A DNA stretch of 64,000 nucleotides from Bacteroidales bacterium (GTDB taxonomy: Bacteria; Bacteroidota; Bacteroidia; Bacteroidales; UBA932), in assembly GCA_017445755.1 (NCBI GenBank), contig JAFSSE010000041.1, positions 124,001 to 188,000 on the forward strand. Reading direction: 5' to 3'. The notes beneath the pieces were generated by a model. It made no database searches and was not told the origin of the DNA. It saw only the letters and a program-made list of their open reading frames with translations. The position numbers and the translations under genes were made by a program. Below, in pieces: positions 9,456 to 18,194 of the stretch (its first letter is position 1; the number at the start of each line of letters is the position of its first letter).

Positions 9456-10685
9456 TTATTTTGATTTGAACGGTCCCCACTTTCCGGTAATCTTGTAGTC
9501 AAAACCACCGTCGTCGAGGGTATAAACCATATATGAGTCTCCGCCCGGGGCTACACGAATCATCACGTGGCCGCCCTTGGAGGCGATTTTGTCGATGTAA
9601 TCCGCTATGACCGGTTCGTTTTTCGGGGCGAGGTTGGTAAGGAAAACCTTTGCCTCGGGACTCGCCTTGTAGATACGGCCGAGGGTTTCCGGATTCGGCT
9701 GGACATCCCTCCACGTATTAGCGATGACTACGTTTGGCTTCAGAACGTCCAGGAGCTCCTGGCTGTTGGTCCCGGAGGTGCAGTGGTGGCTGGCCTTCAT
9801 GACATCGACCTCGCCGACAACTCGGGAAACGGGATGCTCAATATTGAGATAGTCGTAGTTATAGTCCGTAGTCCTCGGCTGCTTGTACTGGATATCGCCT
9901 CCGGAGAAGATGTCGAACTTTCCGTAGCTGAGAACAAAGACGCTGCTGAGGATATTCTCGGGAGGATAGGCGTTTTTGTTCCCCAGGGAATCCAGAAATG
10001 CCCTCGGAGGGATTTCGGTCTTTACTTCGTTCCCTTCCCCGGTCCATACATAGCCGCTCGCCGCGATATTCATGACCCTGAAGTCCGGGCACTCCTTTTT
10101 GAGTGGAACTATCTGATTGTCAACGCCCGGAGTGAACCATGAGCAATCGGTCCCGTTCTCGTTCTCGGACCATGAGACGAATTCCATGAAGTTCTGGATA
10201 TTCTCCTTCCTCGTTATATTGGGCGACCAGACCTTCTCGTAATCTCCCCTTGTAATGATGTGTCCGAAGAAGAGTTCCGAGCCGACCTCGCAGACGCCGC
10301 TGAGGCGGAAGCCGTCGGGATGCGTCGGGGTGTGCTTGTCGTAATCGCCCATATGGTCGGCATGAAAGTGGGAAATCAGCACGTAGTCAACGATATCCCC
10401 GGCCGTTTTCGGCTGGAAATGGCGGATATAGCGGATAATCACTTCCCCGTTGCTGACAGTGCTGTCCGGCCGTGGGGCGGTAGGCATGTATTTATGCTTT
10501 TTAAGGGTCGAGCCGGCGGCATCGACGAGCATCGTGGTCCCGTCCGGGAAAACGTAGTACATACACTCCCCGCGTCCGGTGTTGATGGCGTGGATGTCGA
10601 GATATCCTTCCTTCCACGGGCTAACCTTTCCCGAGGTGCAGGAGGCAAGAAGCGCGATTCCAAGTATTAGACAGATTCTTTTCAT
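9456..10685 (-). CDS. MBL-fold metallohydrolase lipoprotein (second complete paralog)
   Basis: The 409-residue product has a short SPII signal (LLASC, Cys 16). The MBL motifs are PDGTTMLVDAAGS (about 47-59), HFHADH (106-111), SGGD in the middle, and SHHCTSGTNS where the 403-1740 paralog has CHHGTANTNS. The conserved C-terminus YTLDDGG then WGPFKSK matches the family found only in this operon of the window. It lacks the long Gly/Pro linker after the lipobox seen in the paralog at 403-1740. Its ATG overlaps the TGA of the symporter gene by 4 bp, so the two are translationally coupled. Substrate unknown. Confidence 0.9.
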   Translation of the reverse strand: MKRICLILGIALLASCTSGKVSPWKEGYLDIHAINTGRGECMYYVFPDGTTMLVDAAGSTLKKHKYMPTAPRPDSTVSNGEVIIRYIRHFQPKTAGDIVDYVLISHFHADHMGDYDKHTPTHPDGFRLSGVCEVGSELFFGHIITRGDYEKVWSPNITRKENIQNFMEFVSWSENENGTDCSWFTPGVDNQIVPLKKECPDFRVMNIAASGYVWTGEGNEVKTEIPPRAFLDSLGNKNAYPPENILSSVFVLSYGKFDIFSGGDIQYKQPRTTDYNYDYLNIEHPVSRVVGEVDVMKASHHCTSGTNSQELLDVLKPNVVIANTWRDVQPNPETLGRIYKASPEAKVFLTNLAPKNEPVIADYIDKIASKGGHVMIRVAPGGDSYMVYTLDDGGFDYKITGKWGPFKSK

Positions 10686-12460
10686 TTAAACGATTTTTTC
10701 CGGTCAATTATCCTGTAGACAAGGTAGCTTCCGCATATGAGGAGGATTCCTCCGATGAAGCAAAGCACTATTCCCTTTACCGCAACGGTCTTCGGGTCTC
10801 CCGCAATCAAGAGGGCGATAAGGAGGACGGCAATGGCCGCGAGGGTTATGCAGAAGCAGGAAATTGCGGTATGGGAGTAGCTCTTCACCGCCTTTTTCAT
10901 CCTTTCGTCCGGTTCCTTCTCGGCGTCCGGGTCGGTATAGGAGGCGATGGTTTCATAGCCGGGGGCCGTAAGTCCCTTCGCTTTGGAAATGACCTCGAGG
11001 ATCGAAAGGAACAGGACCGGCAGCACACAGCCGGAAATGCTCTCCACGAGGGTCGGGGTGATTATTTTTGCGGGAAGGGCGAATTTCATGGTGAATCCGA
11101 GGACCCAGGTGAGGATCATGACCCCCATCAGCTGCTTCCCGGTCAGGCGCTTTGAGAAGAGCCCCCATATCGAAGGGATATAGAGCGGGCAGAGGACCAT
11201 GGTAAGTATCGTCACGACCACCTTCTCTGCCCCTCCGGCGAAGGGAATCAGCATCGCAACGGCGAGAATCGAGAGCCCGAAAACGAGGGTGAAGACCCTT
11301 CCGGCGCGGATTCTCTTCTTTTCATCGGCGTCTTTGTGGCGGGCTCCCCAGATTTCGTAGGTATAGACGTTCGCATAGACGTTGAGGGTTCCGGAGACGT
11401 TGCTCATGGTCGCCGAGAGCATCGCCGCGAGCATCATTCCGAGCATTCCCGTCATGAGGACCAGCTTGCTCATGTTCACATAGGCCCCCTCCCCGAGGGC
11501 GGTCATCGCCGCGGGGTCCGCTTCCATGCCCGGTCCCGGCACAATTACCCGGTAAACCATTGCCGGGAGGTACCAGATAAGCGGGGTGACAAGGTAGAGG
11601 AAGCCGACGAGATAGGCGCTCTTTTTGGCATCCTTGACTGTCGGAACGCTGATGTAACGCTGTACAAACGGGAAATCCCCGCCGATCATCGCGACGTTTA
11701 GGAAAATCCAGAGGAAGAGCCAGAGCCAGGTGTAGGTCTCCGATGTGCCCGAGAAGAAGCCCGGAATCGCCGAGGCCTCCGTCATGAAGGTCCCGAGTCC
11801 TCCAACCGCATGGAGCGAGAGCGGAATCATGAAAACTACGACGCTCAGGAGCACTCCGAACTGGATGACATCCGTCATTAGGACAGCGAGGAACCCTCCT
11901 GCAATGGTGTAGGTGAGGGTTATGGCTCCGAGAATCAGAAGGGCCCACCAGATGCTGAGGTTCCCCGCCGGAGCGTCGCCCGGGAGCCCCGTGGAGGCGA
12001 GGAAACTGCCTTCCGGGACGGAAACGAGGGCGCAGATTACGACGGCGACGGCGTAGAGCGCGACGGCCGTGTGGATACCCCTTCCGACGATGCCGGAGAT
12101 GGTGTAGAAATTGACCGTACTCTTTCCGAAGCGGATGGTCAGGAACTCTCCCGGGGATTTGATGCGGAGTTTCCGCCACTTCCCGGCTATCCATTTCCCG
12201 ACAATCAGCGAGGCGATTGTGAACATGTAAGCGACAACCGCTGCAACAAGCCCTGACTTGTATGCAACCCCGCCCCAGACTACGAAGGTCGAGGCGGAGA
12301 AAATGGTCATGTAGGTCGAAACTCCGGAGAGCCACCAGGAGGAATTCCTCCCGGCGATGAACATGTCTTCGGAGCTCTTTATGCGCCGGGACATGATCCA
12401 GCTGACCAGAATCAGCCCGGCAAAATAGAGCAGAAGTACCAGATAGTCAAGTGTTCCCAT
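10682..12460 (-). CDS. Sodium:solute symporter (SSS family)
   Basis: The 592-residue polytopic membrane protein has an N-terminus typical of the solute:sodium symporter family: a first hydrophobic helix, then SSEDMFIAGRNSSWWLSGVS. About 13-14 membrane helices alternate with short loops, including the family-like GGFLAVLMTDVIQFGVLL segment. It should use the sodium gradient to carry a small solute, probably a monosaccharide or a modified sugar acid, across the inner membrane. In this operon it lies between the GH27 enzyme and an MBL hydrolase, so it is a likely importer of the end product. The exact substrate cannot be read from sequence. Confidence 0.93.
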   Translation of the reverse strand: MGTLDYLVLLLYFAGLILVSWIMSRRIKSSEDMFIAGRNSSWWLSGVSTYMTIFSASTFVVWGGVAYKSGLVAAVVAYMFTIASLIVGKWIAGKWRKLRIKSPGEFLTIRFGKSTVNFYTISGIVGRGIHTAVALYAVAVVICALVSVPEGSFLASTGLPGDAPAGNLSIWWALLILGAITLTYTIAGGFLAVLMTDVIQFGVLLSVVVFMIPLSLHAVGGLGTFMTEASAIPGFFSGTSETYTWLWLFLWIFLNVAMIGGDFPFVQRYISVPTVKDAKKSAYLVGFLYLVTPLIWYLPAMVYRVIVPGPGMEADPAAMTALGEGAYVNMSKLVLMTGMLGMMLAAMLSATMSNVSGTLNVYANVYTYEIWGARHKDADEKKRIRAGRVFTLVFGLSILAVAMLIPFAGGAEKVVVTILTMVLCPLYIPSIWGLFSKRLTGKQLMGVMILTWVLGFTMKFALPAKIITPTLVESISGCVLPVLFLSILEVISKAKGLTAPGYETIASYTDPDAEKEPDERMKKAVKSYSHTAISCFCITLAAIAVLLIALLIAGDPKTVAVKGIVLCFIGGILLICGSYLVYRIIDRKKSFK

Positions 12461-12463
12461 ACT

Positions 12464-14167
12464 TTATCTCCATGCTCCTCCCAGCTTTTCCCCGGAATTT
12501 CCGGGATACATCTTGACGAGGACGACCCCGTGCGGGGCGACCGTCGTGCTCCACTTTTCGTGCTGGCCGACTTCGGCAACGTCCTGCTGACGCCACAGGT
12601 CGCGGATTTTCTGCTTTCCTAAAAGACCTATCTTGTGGGGGATAAGCTCCATTGTCTGAGGCGTTTCCGAGATATTGAAAAGTCCGATTGCGATACTTCC
12701 GTCCTCGAGCGGCTTGACGTAAGTGACCGTGTTGTCGTTATATTCGTGGCGGACGCCCTGGATTCCGAGCGGATCCTGGTTCACGTCGAGGACCTCGTTG
12801 TTGCAGAGGAGCGAGAGGGTGAAGGGATCCAGCATGGCCATATCGCAGCCGAGAAGCATCGGGGAAGCGAAAATCGCCCAGAGGGAGATGTGGGTGAACT
12901 GCTCGTCGGGGGTGAGGTTCGTCCAGTGGTCCTTCCGGCCCCAGCCGACCTTTCCGAGTACCAGCATGTCCGCATCCGGCCACTTCCCGGGTTCCCGGTA
13001 TCCGGCCCACTTGTCCTGGCCCTGGAAACCGATTGTTCCCATGCTCTCCCAGGTGTCGCGGATGTCCCCGGTGGTCCTCCAGCACTCGGCGTATTTTGCG
13101 AAGACCGGTCCCATGGCGACCCTCGCCTTGTTCGAGATACTATAGACAATATCCCTTCCAGTTGCGTCCAGGGCCTCTTTCATGTCCCTCATCCACCACT
13201 CGTCGTTGAGGTTCCAGTCGTACTTGAGGTAATCGACACCCCAGTCGGCCCACTGGCGGGCGTCCTGGGCGGCGAAGGAATATTTCCCGAAGGTCCGGAT
13301 ATCCTCCTTGCTGAGCTTGGAGCGGTCGAGGCGCATGTTCTCGTTGACGAGCCCTTCCTCTATCCACCAGTAGGTTCCGTCCTCCCTGTCGCAGGAAGAG
13401 CCGATATGGGAGGCGTAGGTCGAGCACCAGGGTCCGGAGTAGATTCCGAACTTGAGCCCGAGGGAATGGAGATAGTCCCCGAGTGCTTTCATGTCCGGGA
13501 ATTTGCGGTTCGGCTGGATGCCGTTGTATTTTCCGCCGCGGATTCCCTGCCAGCCGTCATCGATGTTGATATAGCTCCAGCCATAGTCGGCGAGCCCTTT
13601 TTCGACCATCGCCCGGGCCGAGAACTCGACGAGTTCCTGGCTGACGGTGTTTCCCCAGCAGTTCCATGAGTTCCACCCGAGGGGCGGGGTCAGGGCAATC
13701 TTGTCCCCAATCACGATGCGGAAGAGCTTCTCCGCGCTTCCAAGGGCGTTTTCCGCCTTCAGCGTCACGTTGTAAGTCCCCTTGTGGCGGACCTTGCCCG
13801 TGATGATTCCGGTGCTGCGGTCCAGCTTCAGCCCCTTCGGGAGCCCTTTGGCGGAGAAGGTCATCGGACGGTCTCCGGTCGCGGGAATCCGGTAGAGGAA
13901 ATCATGGCCGGGACGCGCCCCGTAGATCTTCGGTCCGTTGATGCGGGGAGTCGGGGGAGCGGGCGGGGTGAGTATGAACCGGCTGTAGTCCGGGGCCGTA
14001 ATCGTTGTCGTGTCAGTGCTGCTTTTTACCTTCAGCGGCTCCGAAGAGGAGACGCTTTCCGGCTTCGCTGCGGGGGTCTCCGGCAGGGCGGCGGGTTCTT
14101 TCGGGTCTGATTTCGTGCCGCAGGTAATTACGGCGCAGGCCGCTAGGGCAAAGAGGATTCTTTTCAT
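12464..14167 (-). CDS. GH27 alpha-galactosidase-like lipoprotein with N-terminal Ig-like domain
   Basis: The 567-residue lipoprotein (AVITC, Cys 16) has a Pro/Ser-rich linker, a putative Ig-like (He_PIG) module at about 75-155 with FSAKGLPKGLKLDRSTGIIT, and a GH27 (beta/alpha)8 catalytic domain from about 160. Diagnostic motifs are PPLGWNSWNCWG, NIDDGWQ, and YLKYDWN containing the expected nucleophile Asp 317. The motif TTGDIRDTW contains the expected acid/base near Asp 368. GH27 members are mainly retaining alpha-galactosidases, with some beta-L-arabinopyranosidases, so alpha-galactose removal is most likely. It is probably surface or periplasmic. It lies between the MBL gene at 14180 and the symporter gene, with gaps of 3-12 bp. 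Confidence 0.95.
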   Translation of the reverse strand: MKRILFALAACAVITCGTKSDPKEPAALPETPAAKPESVSSSEPLKVKSSTDTTTITAPDYSRFILTPPAPPTPRINGPKIYGARPGHDFLYRIPATGDRPMTFSAKGLPKGLKLDRSTGIITGKVRHKGTYNVTLKAENALGSAEKLFRIVIGDKIALTPPLGWNSWNCWGNTVSQELVEFSARAMVEKGLADYGWSYINIDDGWQGIRGGKYNGIQPNRKFPDMKALGDYLHSLGLKFGIYSGPWCSTYASHIGSSCDREDGTYWWIEEGLVNENMRLDRSKLSKEDIRTFGKYSFAAQDARQWADWGVDYLKYDWNLNDEWWMRDMKEALDATGRDIVYSISNKARVAMGPVFAKYAECWRTTGDIRDTWESMGTIGFQGQDKWAGYREPGKWPDADMLVLGKVGWGRKDHWTNLTPDEQFTHISLWAIFASPMLLGCDMAMLDPFTLSLLCNNEVLDVNQDPLGIQGVRHEYNDNTVTYVKPLEDGSIAIGLFNISETPQTMELIPHKIGLLGKQKIRDLWRQQDVAEVGQHEKWSTTVAPHGVVLVKMYPGNSGEKLGGAWR

Positions 14168-14179
14168 GTGGTTTTCAGG

Positions 14180-15454
14180 TTATGGTTTACAGGTGAACGG
14201 TCCGTGAATTGCCGCGACGCGGTATTTCGTGTCGCTGTCGTCGAGGATGAAAATCGTATAGGAAAAACCGCCGGGAGCAACCCGGACGACAATATGACCC
14301 TGCTTTGCAAGGAAGGTTTCAGGGTCAACCCCTTCGTCGGTGAGGTATTTACGTGTCGCTTCCGTGAAATTGGTGGTCATGAACTTAACCTCCGGGTTCG
14401 CCGCGAAAAAGCGCTTAACCGTCTCTGGGTTGGGGTGATTTTCCTTCCATGTTCCCGCGATTACGAAATCCGGGGTCAGGGCGGCGAGGAGCTCGGGGCT
14501 GTTAGTCGCGTTTGTCGCATGGTGGTCGGCCTTCATGCCTTCGACGTGGCCCATGACCTTCGAGATGGGCTCCTCGATATCGTTGTATTCATTGGTGGAC
14601 CGGCCCCGGTACTGGCAGTCTCCGCCGGTGTACCAGTCGAAGTTTCCGTACCTTAGGTGCAGGGCGACGCTGAGGATATTCTCGGGGGCGGCGTTCTTGG
14701 AGGGGCCGAATGAAAGGAGCTCTTCCGTCGAAGGAAGGCGGGTCACAGTGCCCTCAGCTCCGTCCCATACCCTTCCGCCGGCAGCCAGCATCCTGATATG
14801 GAAATCCTCCATTGGAGCATGCCGGAGGGCGATCTGGTCCAGCGCACCGGGGGTTACGACAACCCTTTCGGTGCCATATTTTTCCTTCGACCATTCGAGG
14901 AAGCGGAGGTAATTTCCGTACCGCAGCTTTGTCCTGTCGGAGAAAGAATTCTTTGAAGGAGGGTCCATTACGTCGCCCCGGTCCATGGCCGTCCGGATTT
15001 TTATCTTTGACCCGACCTCCGTTATGCCGGAAACGATAAAGCCGCCTTCGGGATGGACATCCATCCCTTCGATGACTATGCCCATATGGTCGCCATGGTA
15101 GTGGGTGATGATGGAATAATCGATTGTCCCGTCCGCGACCTTCGGCATGAAGTGGCGGATATACTCGGCGACAACCTCCCCTGAGGAAACGTCCTCTGAC
15201 GGCTTTGCAGGGCAGTAGCGGTGGCCATGGCTCTCTTCCTCGTCATCGAGGGGGTTCGCCCCGGAAGCGTCTATCAGGAGGGTCGTTCCGTCAGGAAGGA
15301 TATAGAAGAACGATTCTCCCCGCCCGGTGTTGATTGAATGGATTTCGAGGGTGCCCTCGGTCCATGAGTCCAGGGGTTTCCCTGCAACGGGACCTTTCTG
15401 GCAGCCGGTAAGGGCAGACAGAAAGGCCAGGAGGAAGATAAGAGCTGTTCTCAT
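14180..15454 (-). CDS. MBL-fold metallohydrolase lipoprotein (third complete paralog)
   Basis: The 424-residue lipoprotein (ALTGC, Cys 18) carries the family motifs LEIHSINTGRGESFFYILPD, LLIDASGA, HYHGDH (118-123), the GGD metal-ligand motif and DHHATNATNS. It ends in the shared tail ILDDSDTKYRV then GPFTCKP. Compared with its paralogs the first metal motif has Tyr for Phe (HYHGDH) and the HH motif is followed by Ala-Thr. These differences, repeated around the active site, suggest the paralogs act on different linkages. It follows the sulfatase by 3 bp and precedes the GH27 gene. Catalytic competence looks intact; the substrate is unknown. Confidence 0.9.
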   Translation of the reverse strand: MRTALIFLLAFLSALTGCQKGPVAGKPLDSWTEGTLEIHSINTGRGESFFYILPDGTTLLIDASGANPLDDEEESHGHRYCPAKPSEDVSSGEVVAEYIRHFMPKVADGTIDYSIITHYHGDHMGIVIEGMDVHPEGGFIVSGITEVGSKIKIRTAMDRGDVMDPPSKNSFSDRTKLRYGNYLRFLEWSKEKYGTERVVVTPGALDQIALRHAPMEDFHIRMLAAGGRVWDGAEGTVTRLPSTEELLSFGPSKNAAPENILSVALHLRYGNFDWYTGGDCQYRGRSTNEYNDIEEPISKVMGHVEGMKADHHATNATNSPELLAALTPDFVIAGTWKENHPNPETVKRFFAANPEVKFMTTNFTEATRKYLTDEGVDPETFLAKQGHIVVRVAPGGFSYTIFILDDSDTKYRVAAIHGPFTCKP

Positions 15455-15457
15455 AAC

Positions 15458-17032
15458 CTATTCAGGGAAGGTGATTTCCAGGACGAAATTCGGATGGTTG
15501 GCGTAGGTATCCTCGTGGGAATTCTTGATGTGTTCCCAGAACTCTTTGACGATTTCCGGATGTTCTGCCGCGACATTCTTTCCTTCGCGCGGGTCGGTTT
15601 CGAGATTATATAGCTCCATGTCTGTCGAGCCCTTCTTGACCTGCTTTACAAGTCCCTTCCACGGGCCCTTCCTGACGGCAAGCCAACCCTTCGCTCCGGG
15701 GAACTCCCAGTAGAGGAACTCGTGCTCCGGCTGCTTTTTGCCAAGAAGCGTCGGGACGAAGGAAATACCGTCATTCTCAGGAGCTTCCACTCCGGCAAGC
15801 TCGGCGAACGTCGGCATCAGGTCGGTGAACTGCCCGATATAGTTCGAGACCCTTCCGGTGGTATGGGCAAAGCCGGTATCCTCGGGGGCCTTTCCCTTGA
15901 GGCGGTCGCCCATGGCCACGATGAACGGCATGCGGATACCGCCCTCGTGGAGGGAGGACTTGCCCCAGCCCTTGCGGCACTTGAACGGGCCGCCGCTCTC
16001 GAAATACTCCATCGGGGAGTTTGAGTTGCAGGCGGGGCCGTTGTCGGAGGTCACGATAATCAGCGTATTGTCATAGATTCCGAGCTCCTTGAGTTTCTCG
16101 ACGAGCTTTCCGACCTGGGTGTCGATATGGGTAATCATAGCGGCATAGGCGGAATGGGGATAGAGAATCGGGTAGTACCACCCTCCGTCGGTAATCGGGG
16201 TCTTCTCCTCGCCGAGCTTGTTGACATAGTACATGACCTCCTCTTCCGGGGCCTGGACCGTCGAGTGGGGAACCGTCGTGGTCCACATCAGGAAGAACGG
16301 GTTCTTCGCATTCTTCTCGACGAACTGCTCCAGCTTGTCGTACATCAGGTCGCAGGAGTAGTCTTTCTGGTTGAATTTATCGTAACTCCTTATGTCATAA
16401 GGGTCTGCGTCGGGGTCAAGCCGCTGGTTCACAGGCATGTAGGCGTTCCTTGTGAGTACTCTCTTGTCGTTTTCCCAGAGATAGTCCGGGTAGTAGGAGT
16501 GGGCGAGCAGCTGGCAGTTGAAGCCGTAGAAATAGTCGAAGCCCATCTTGTTCGGCTCCGCTACCGATCCGGGGCCGCCAAGTCCCCATTTTCCGATCAT
16601 GGCGGTCGTGTAACCGGCCTTCTGCATCATTGTGCCGATGGTCTCGGTTCCTTCCGCAAGGGCCCACTGGCCTTCATAGGTGGAGTCTGCCCTCATCCTG
16701 GCGAAATACCAGTCCGGGAAACCCTCGAAATCGCGTTCCACCCTTTCCGCGTTGTGGCGGATCTGGCTGTGGCCGGTGTGTTTTCCGGTTATGATCGAGC
16801 AGCGCGACGGAGCGGAAATAGGGCAGGCGGTGTACATGTCCGTAAAGACGATGCCCCGCTCGGCGAGCGCGTCGATATTGGGCGTTTCTATAACTTTCTG
16901 GCCATAGCATCCGAGATCCCCGTATCCCAGGTCGTCAAACATGAGGTAGATGATGTTCGGTTTTTCCGGAAGTTTGTTGGCGCAACCCGTGAGTGCAATC
17001 AGCCCGAGGGCGGGTAACATTTTGGTTCTCAT
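15458..17032 (-). CDS. S1-family sulfatase lipoprotein, serine-type
   Basis: The start at 17032 is chosen because it gives an SPII signal (LIALTGC, Cys 17); upstream codons in the same frame would run through the promoter region. The 524-residue protein begins its catalytic domain with PNIIYLMFDDLGYGDLGCYG, providing metal-binding Asp residues. The sulfatase signature CPISAPSRCSIITGKHTGH follows: the residue to become formylglycine is Ser 73 in S-A-P-S-R, so an anSME-type maturase acting on Ser is required and none is encoded in this window. Formylglycine sulfatases remove sulfate esters from glycans. This is the first gene of the minus-strand operon, which marks the target as sulfated. The subfamily is not determined. 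Confidence 0.95.
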   Translation of the reverse strand: MRTKMLPALGLIALTGCANKLPEKPNIIYLMFDDLGYGDLGCYGQKVIETPNIDALAERGIVFTDMYTACPISAPSRCSIITGKHTGHSQIRHNAERVERDFEGFPDWYFARMRADSTYEGQWALAEGTETIGTMMQKAGYTTAMIGKWGLGGPGSVAEPNKMGFDYFYGFNCQLLAHSYYPDYLWENDKRVLTRNAYMPVNQRLDPDADPYDIRSYDKFNQKDYSCDLMYDKLEQFVEKNAKNPFFLMWTTTVPHSTVQAPEEEVMYYVNKLGEEKTPITDGGWYYPILYPHSAYAAMITHIDTQVGKLVEKLKELGIYDNTLIIVTSDNGPACNSNSPMEYFESGGPFKCRKGWGKSSLHEGGIRMPFIVAMGDRLKGKAPEDTGFAHTTGRVSNYIGQFTDLMPTFAELAGVEAPENDGISFVPTLLGKKQPEHEFLYWEFPGAKGWLAVRKGPWKGLVKQVKKGSTDMELYNLETDPREGKNVAAEHPEIVKEFWEHIKNSHEDTYANHPNFVLEITFPE

Positions 17033-17051
17033 TTTTATTGTGTTATTGCTC

Positions 17052-17059
17052 CAAAGATA
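17052..17059 (-). promoter_or_regulatory. Probable -7 element of the sulfatase/MBL/Sus operon promoter
   Basis: Read on the minus strand the sequence is TATCTTTG, an exact match to the Bacteroidota -7 consensus TAnnTTTG. It lies 20 bp upstream of the sulfatase ATG at 17032. No clear -33 TTTG is visible at the usual 19-21 bp distance, so the promoter may depend on an activator. Confidence 0.55.
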
Positions 17060-17103
17060 GCAAAAGTGTTTCAAAAAATTATTAGAAGTATTGGTTTTTT
17101 CAG

Positions 17104-17129
17104 CGTTTAAACGTATGCAAACGTTTCCA
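17104..17129. promoter_or_regulatory. LacI-type operator-like palindromes
   Basis: Two palindromes sit side by side: the perfect CGTTTAAACG at 17104-17113 and TGCAAACGTTTCCA at 17116-17129, which is centred on CpG with an AAACGTTT core. The second looks like operators of the LacI/PurR/CcpA family. Both lie between the divergent lacI-like gene and the sulfatase operon, just upstream of the lacI-like promoter. Binding by the regulator encoded at 17185 is inferred from position and shape. Confidence 0.6.
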
Positions 17130-17140
17130 AAACGGGATTT

Positions 17141-17172
17141 TTTGCAAAGATTCGGAAACATTGTTAATTTTG
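17141..17172 (+). promoter_or_regulatory. Bacteroidota-type promoter of the lacI-like gene
   Basis: TTTG at 17141-17144 and TAATTTTG at 17165-17172 are separated by 20 bp, matching the Bacteroidota TTTG / TAnnTTTG promoter. The start codon is 12 bp after the -7 element, so the leader would be very short. Confidence 0.7.
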
Positions 17173-17184
17173 AGGGCCGATATC

Positions 17185-18192
17185 ATGAGTAACGTCACTA
17201 TAAAAGACCTCGCCGCCGCCCTATCGCTTTCGGTGTCAACTGTTTCCCGGGCCCTGTCCGGGGACCGGAACGTCAGTGCCAGTACCCGGGAGAAAGTTTT
17301 GTCCGCGGCGGAGGAAATGGGCTACCGTAAGAACCCTGTCGCGGCCTCCCTGAAGGCCGGGAATACCCGGACCGTCGGGGTGGTCGTTCCGGAGATGTGG
17401 AGCGGCTATACGATCCAGATGATCCATGGGCTCCAGGAGGTGCTTTATCCCCTTGGCGTAAGGGTTATTATCGCCGACTCCGGAGAGGACCCCGCGAGGG
17501 AGGCGGAGAACATCCTGATGATGGAGCGGTTTATGGTTGACGGACTCGTCGTCGGGCTTTGCAGCTGCCTGGAAAACAAGGACTTATACAAACGCCTCCT
17601 GGCCCAGAAGACCCCTCTCGCTTTCTTTGGAAGGATACCCCACGGGCTGGAGGTTTCACAGGTTCTCGTGGACGATTACGCGAAGTCTTTTTTCATGGTC
17701 GAGAGGATGATTCGCTCGGGCCGCCGGCGCATTGTCCACCTCGAAGGCCCGGAGAGCATTTACAACTCCCTCGAGCGCTGCCGGGGATACCGTGACGCCC
17801 TCACAAAATATGGGCTCGACAGGGATTCTTCGCTCATTCGGCGGACCGGAATGTCCATCGAAGACGGGGCCAGGGCCATTGACTGCCTCCTGGAGGACAA
17901 GGTTTCCTTCGATGCGATATTCTCCTTTACCGAGAGGCCTGCGGTCGGTGCCATGAACCGCCTTCGGGAACTTGGTCTCCGGATACCCGAGGACATCGCG
18001 GTCTGCAGCTTCTCCGGTACGACTTATACGGACGTGGTCTATCCCCGGATGACTACTGTCGAGCCGCCGATGTATGCGATTGGAGAGACTGTGGCTCAGC
18101 TGCTTATGGAAAAAATCAAGGACCCTGATTCGGCTCCGAGGACGGTAGTTCTGAATGCCGAGATAAAGATGCAGGGCTCAACAGGATATTAG
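17185..18192 (+). CDS. LacI-family transcriptional regulator
   Basis: The ATG at 17185 is preferred over the in-frame TTG at 17161 because the family N-terminus starts here (MSNVTIKDLAAALSLSVSTV) and the -7 element overlaps the upstream codons. The 335-residue protein has an N-terminal helix-turn-helix (about 4-24), a hinge helix ending near PVAASLKAG, and a periplasmic-binding-like effector domain starting TRTVGVVVPEMWSG. It is divergent from the sulfatase operon and lies 2 bp ahead of a FAD oxidoreductase gene, so it likely controls both in response to a sugar or sugar derivative. LacI control of a Sus-type locus is less common than hybrid two-component or SusR control. The effector is unknown. 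Confidence 0.94.
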   Translation: MSNVTIKDLAAALSLSVSTVSRALSGDRNVSASTREKVLSAAEEMGYRKNPVAASLKAGNTRTVGVVVPEMWSGYTIQMIHGLQEVLYPLGVRVIIADSGEDPAREAENILMMERFMVDGLVVGLCSCLENKDLYKRLLAQKTPLAFFGRIPHGLEVSQVLVDDYAKSFFMVERMIRSGRRRIVHLEGPESIYNSLERCRGYRDALTKYGLDRDSSLIRRTGMSIEDGARAIDCLLEDKVSFDAIFSFTERPAVGAMNRLRELGLRIPEDIAVCSFSGTTYTDVVYPRMTTVEPPMYAIGETVAQLLMEKIKDPDSAPRTVVLNAEIKMQGSTGY

Positions 18193-18194
18193 TT

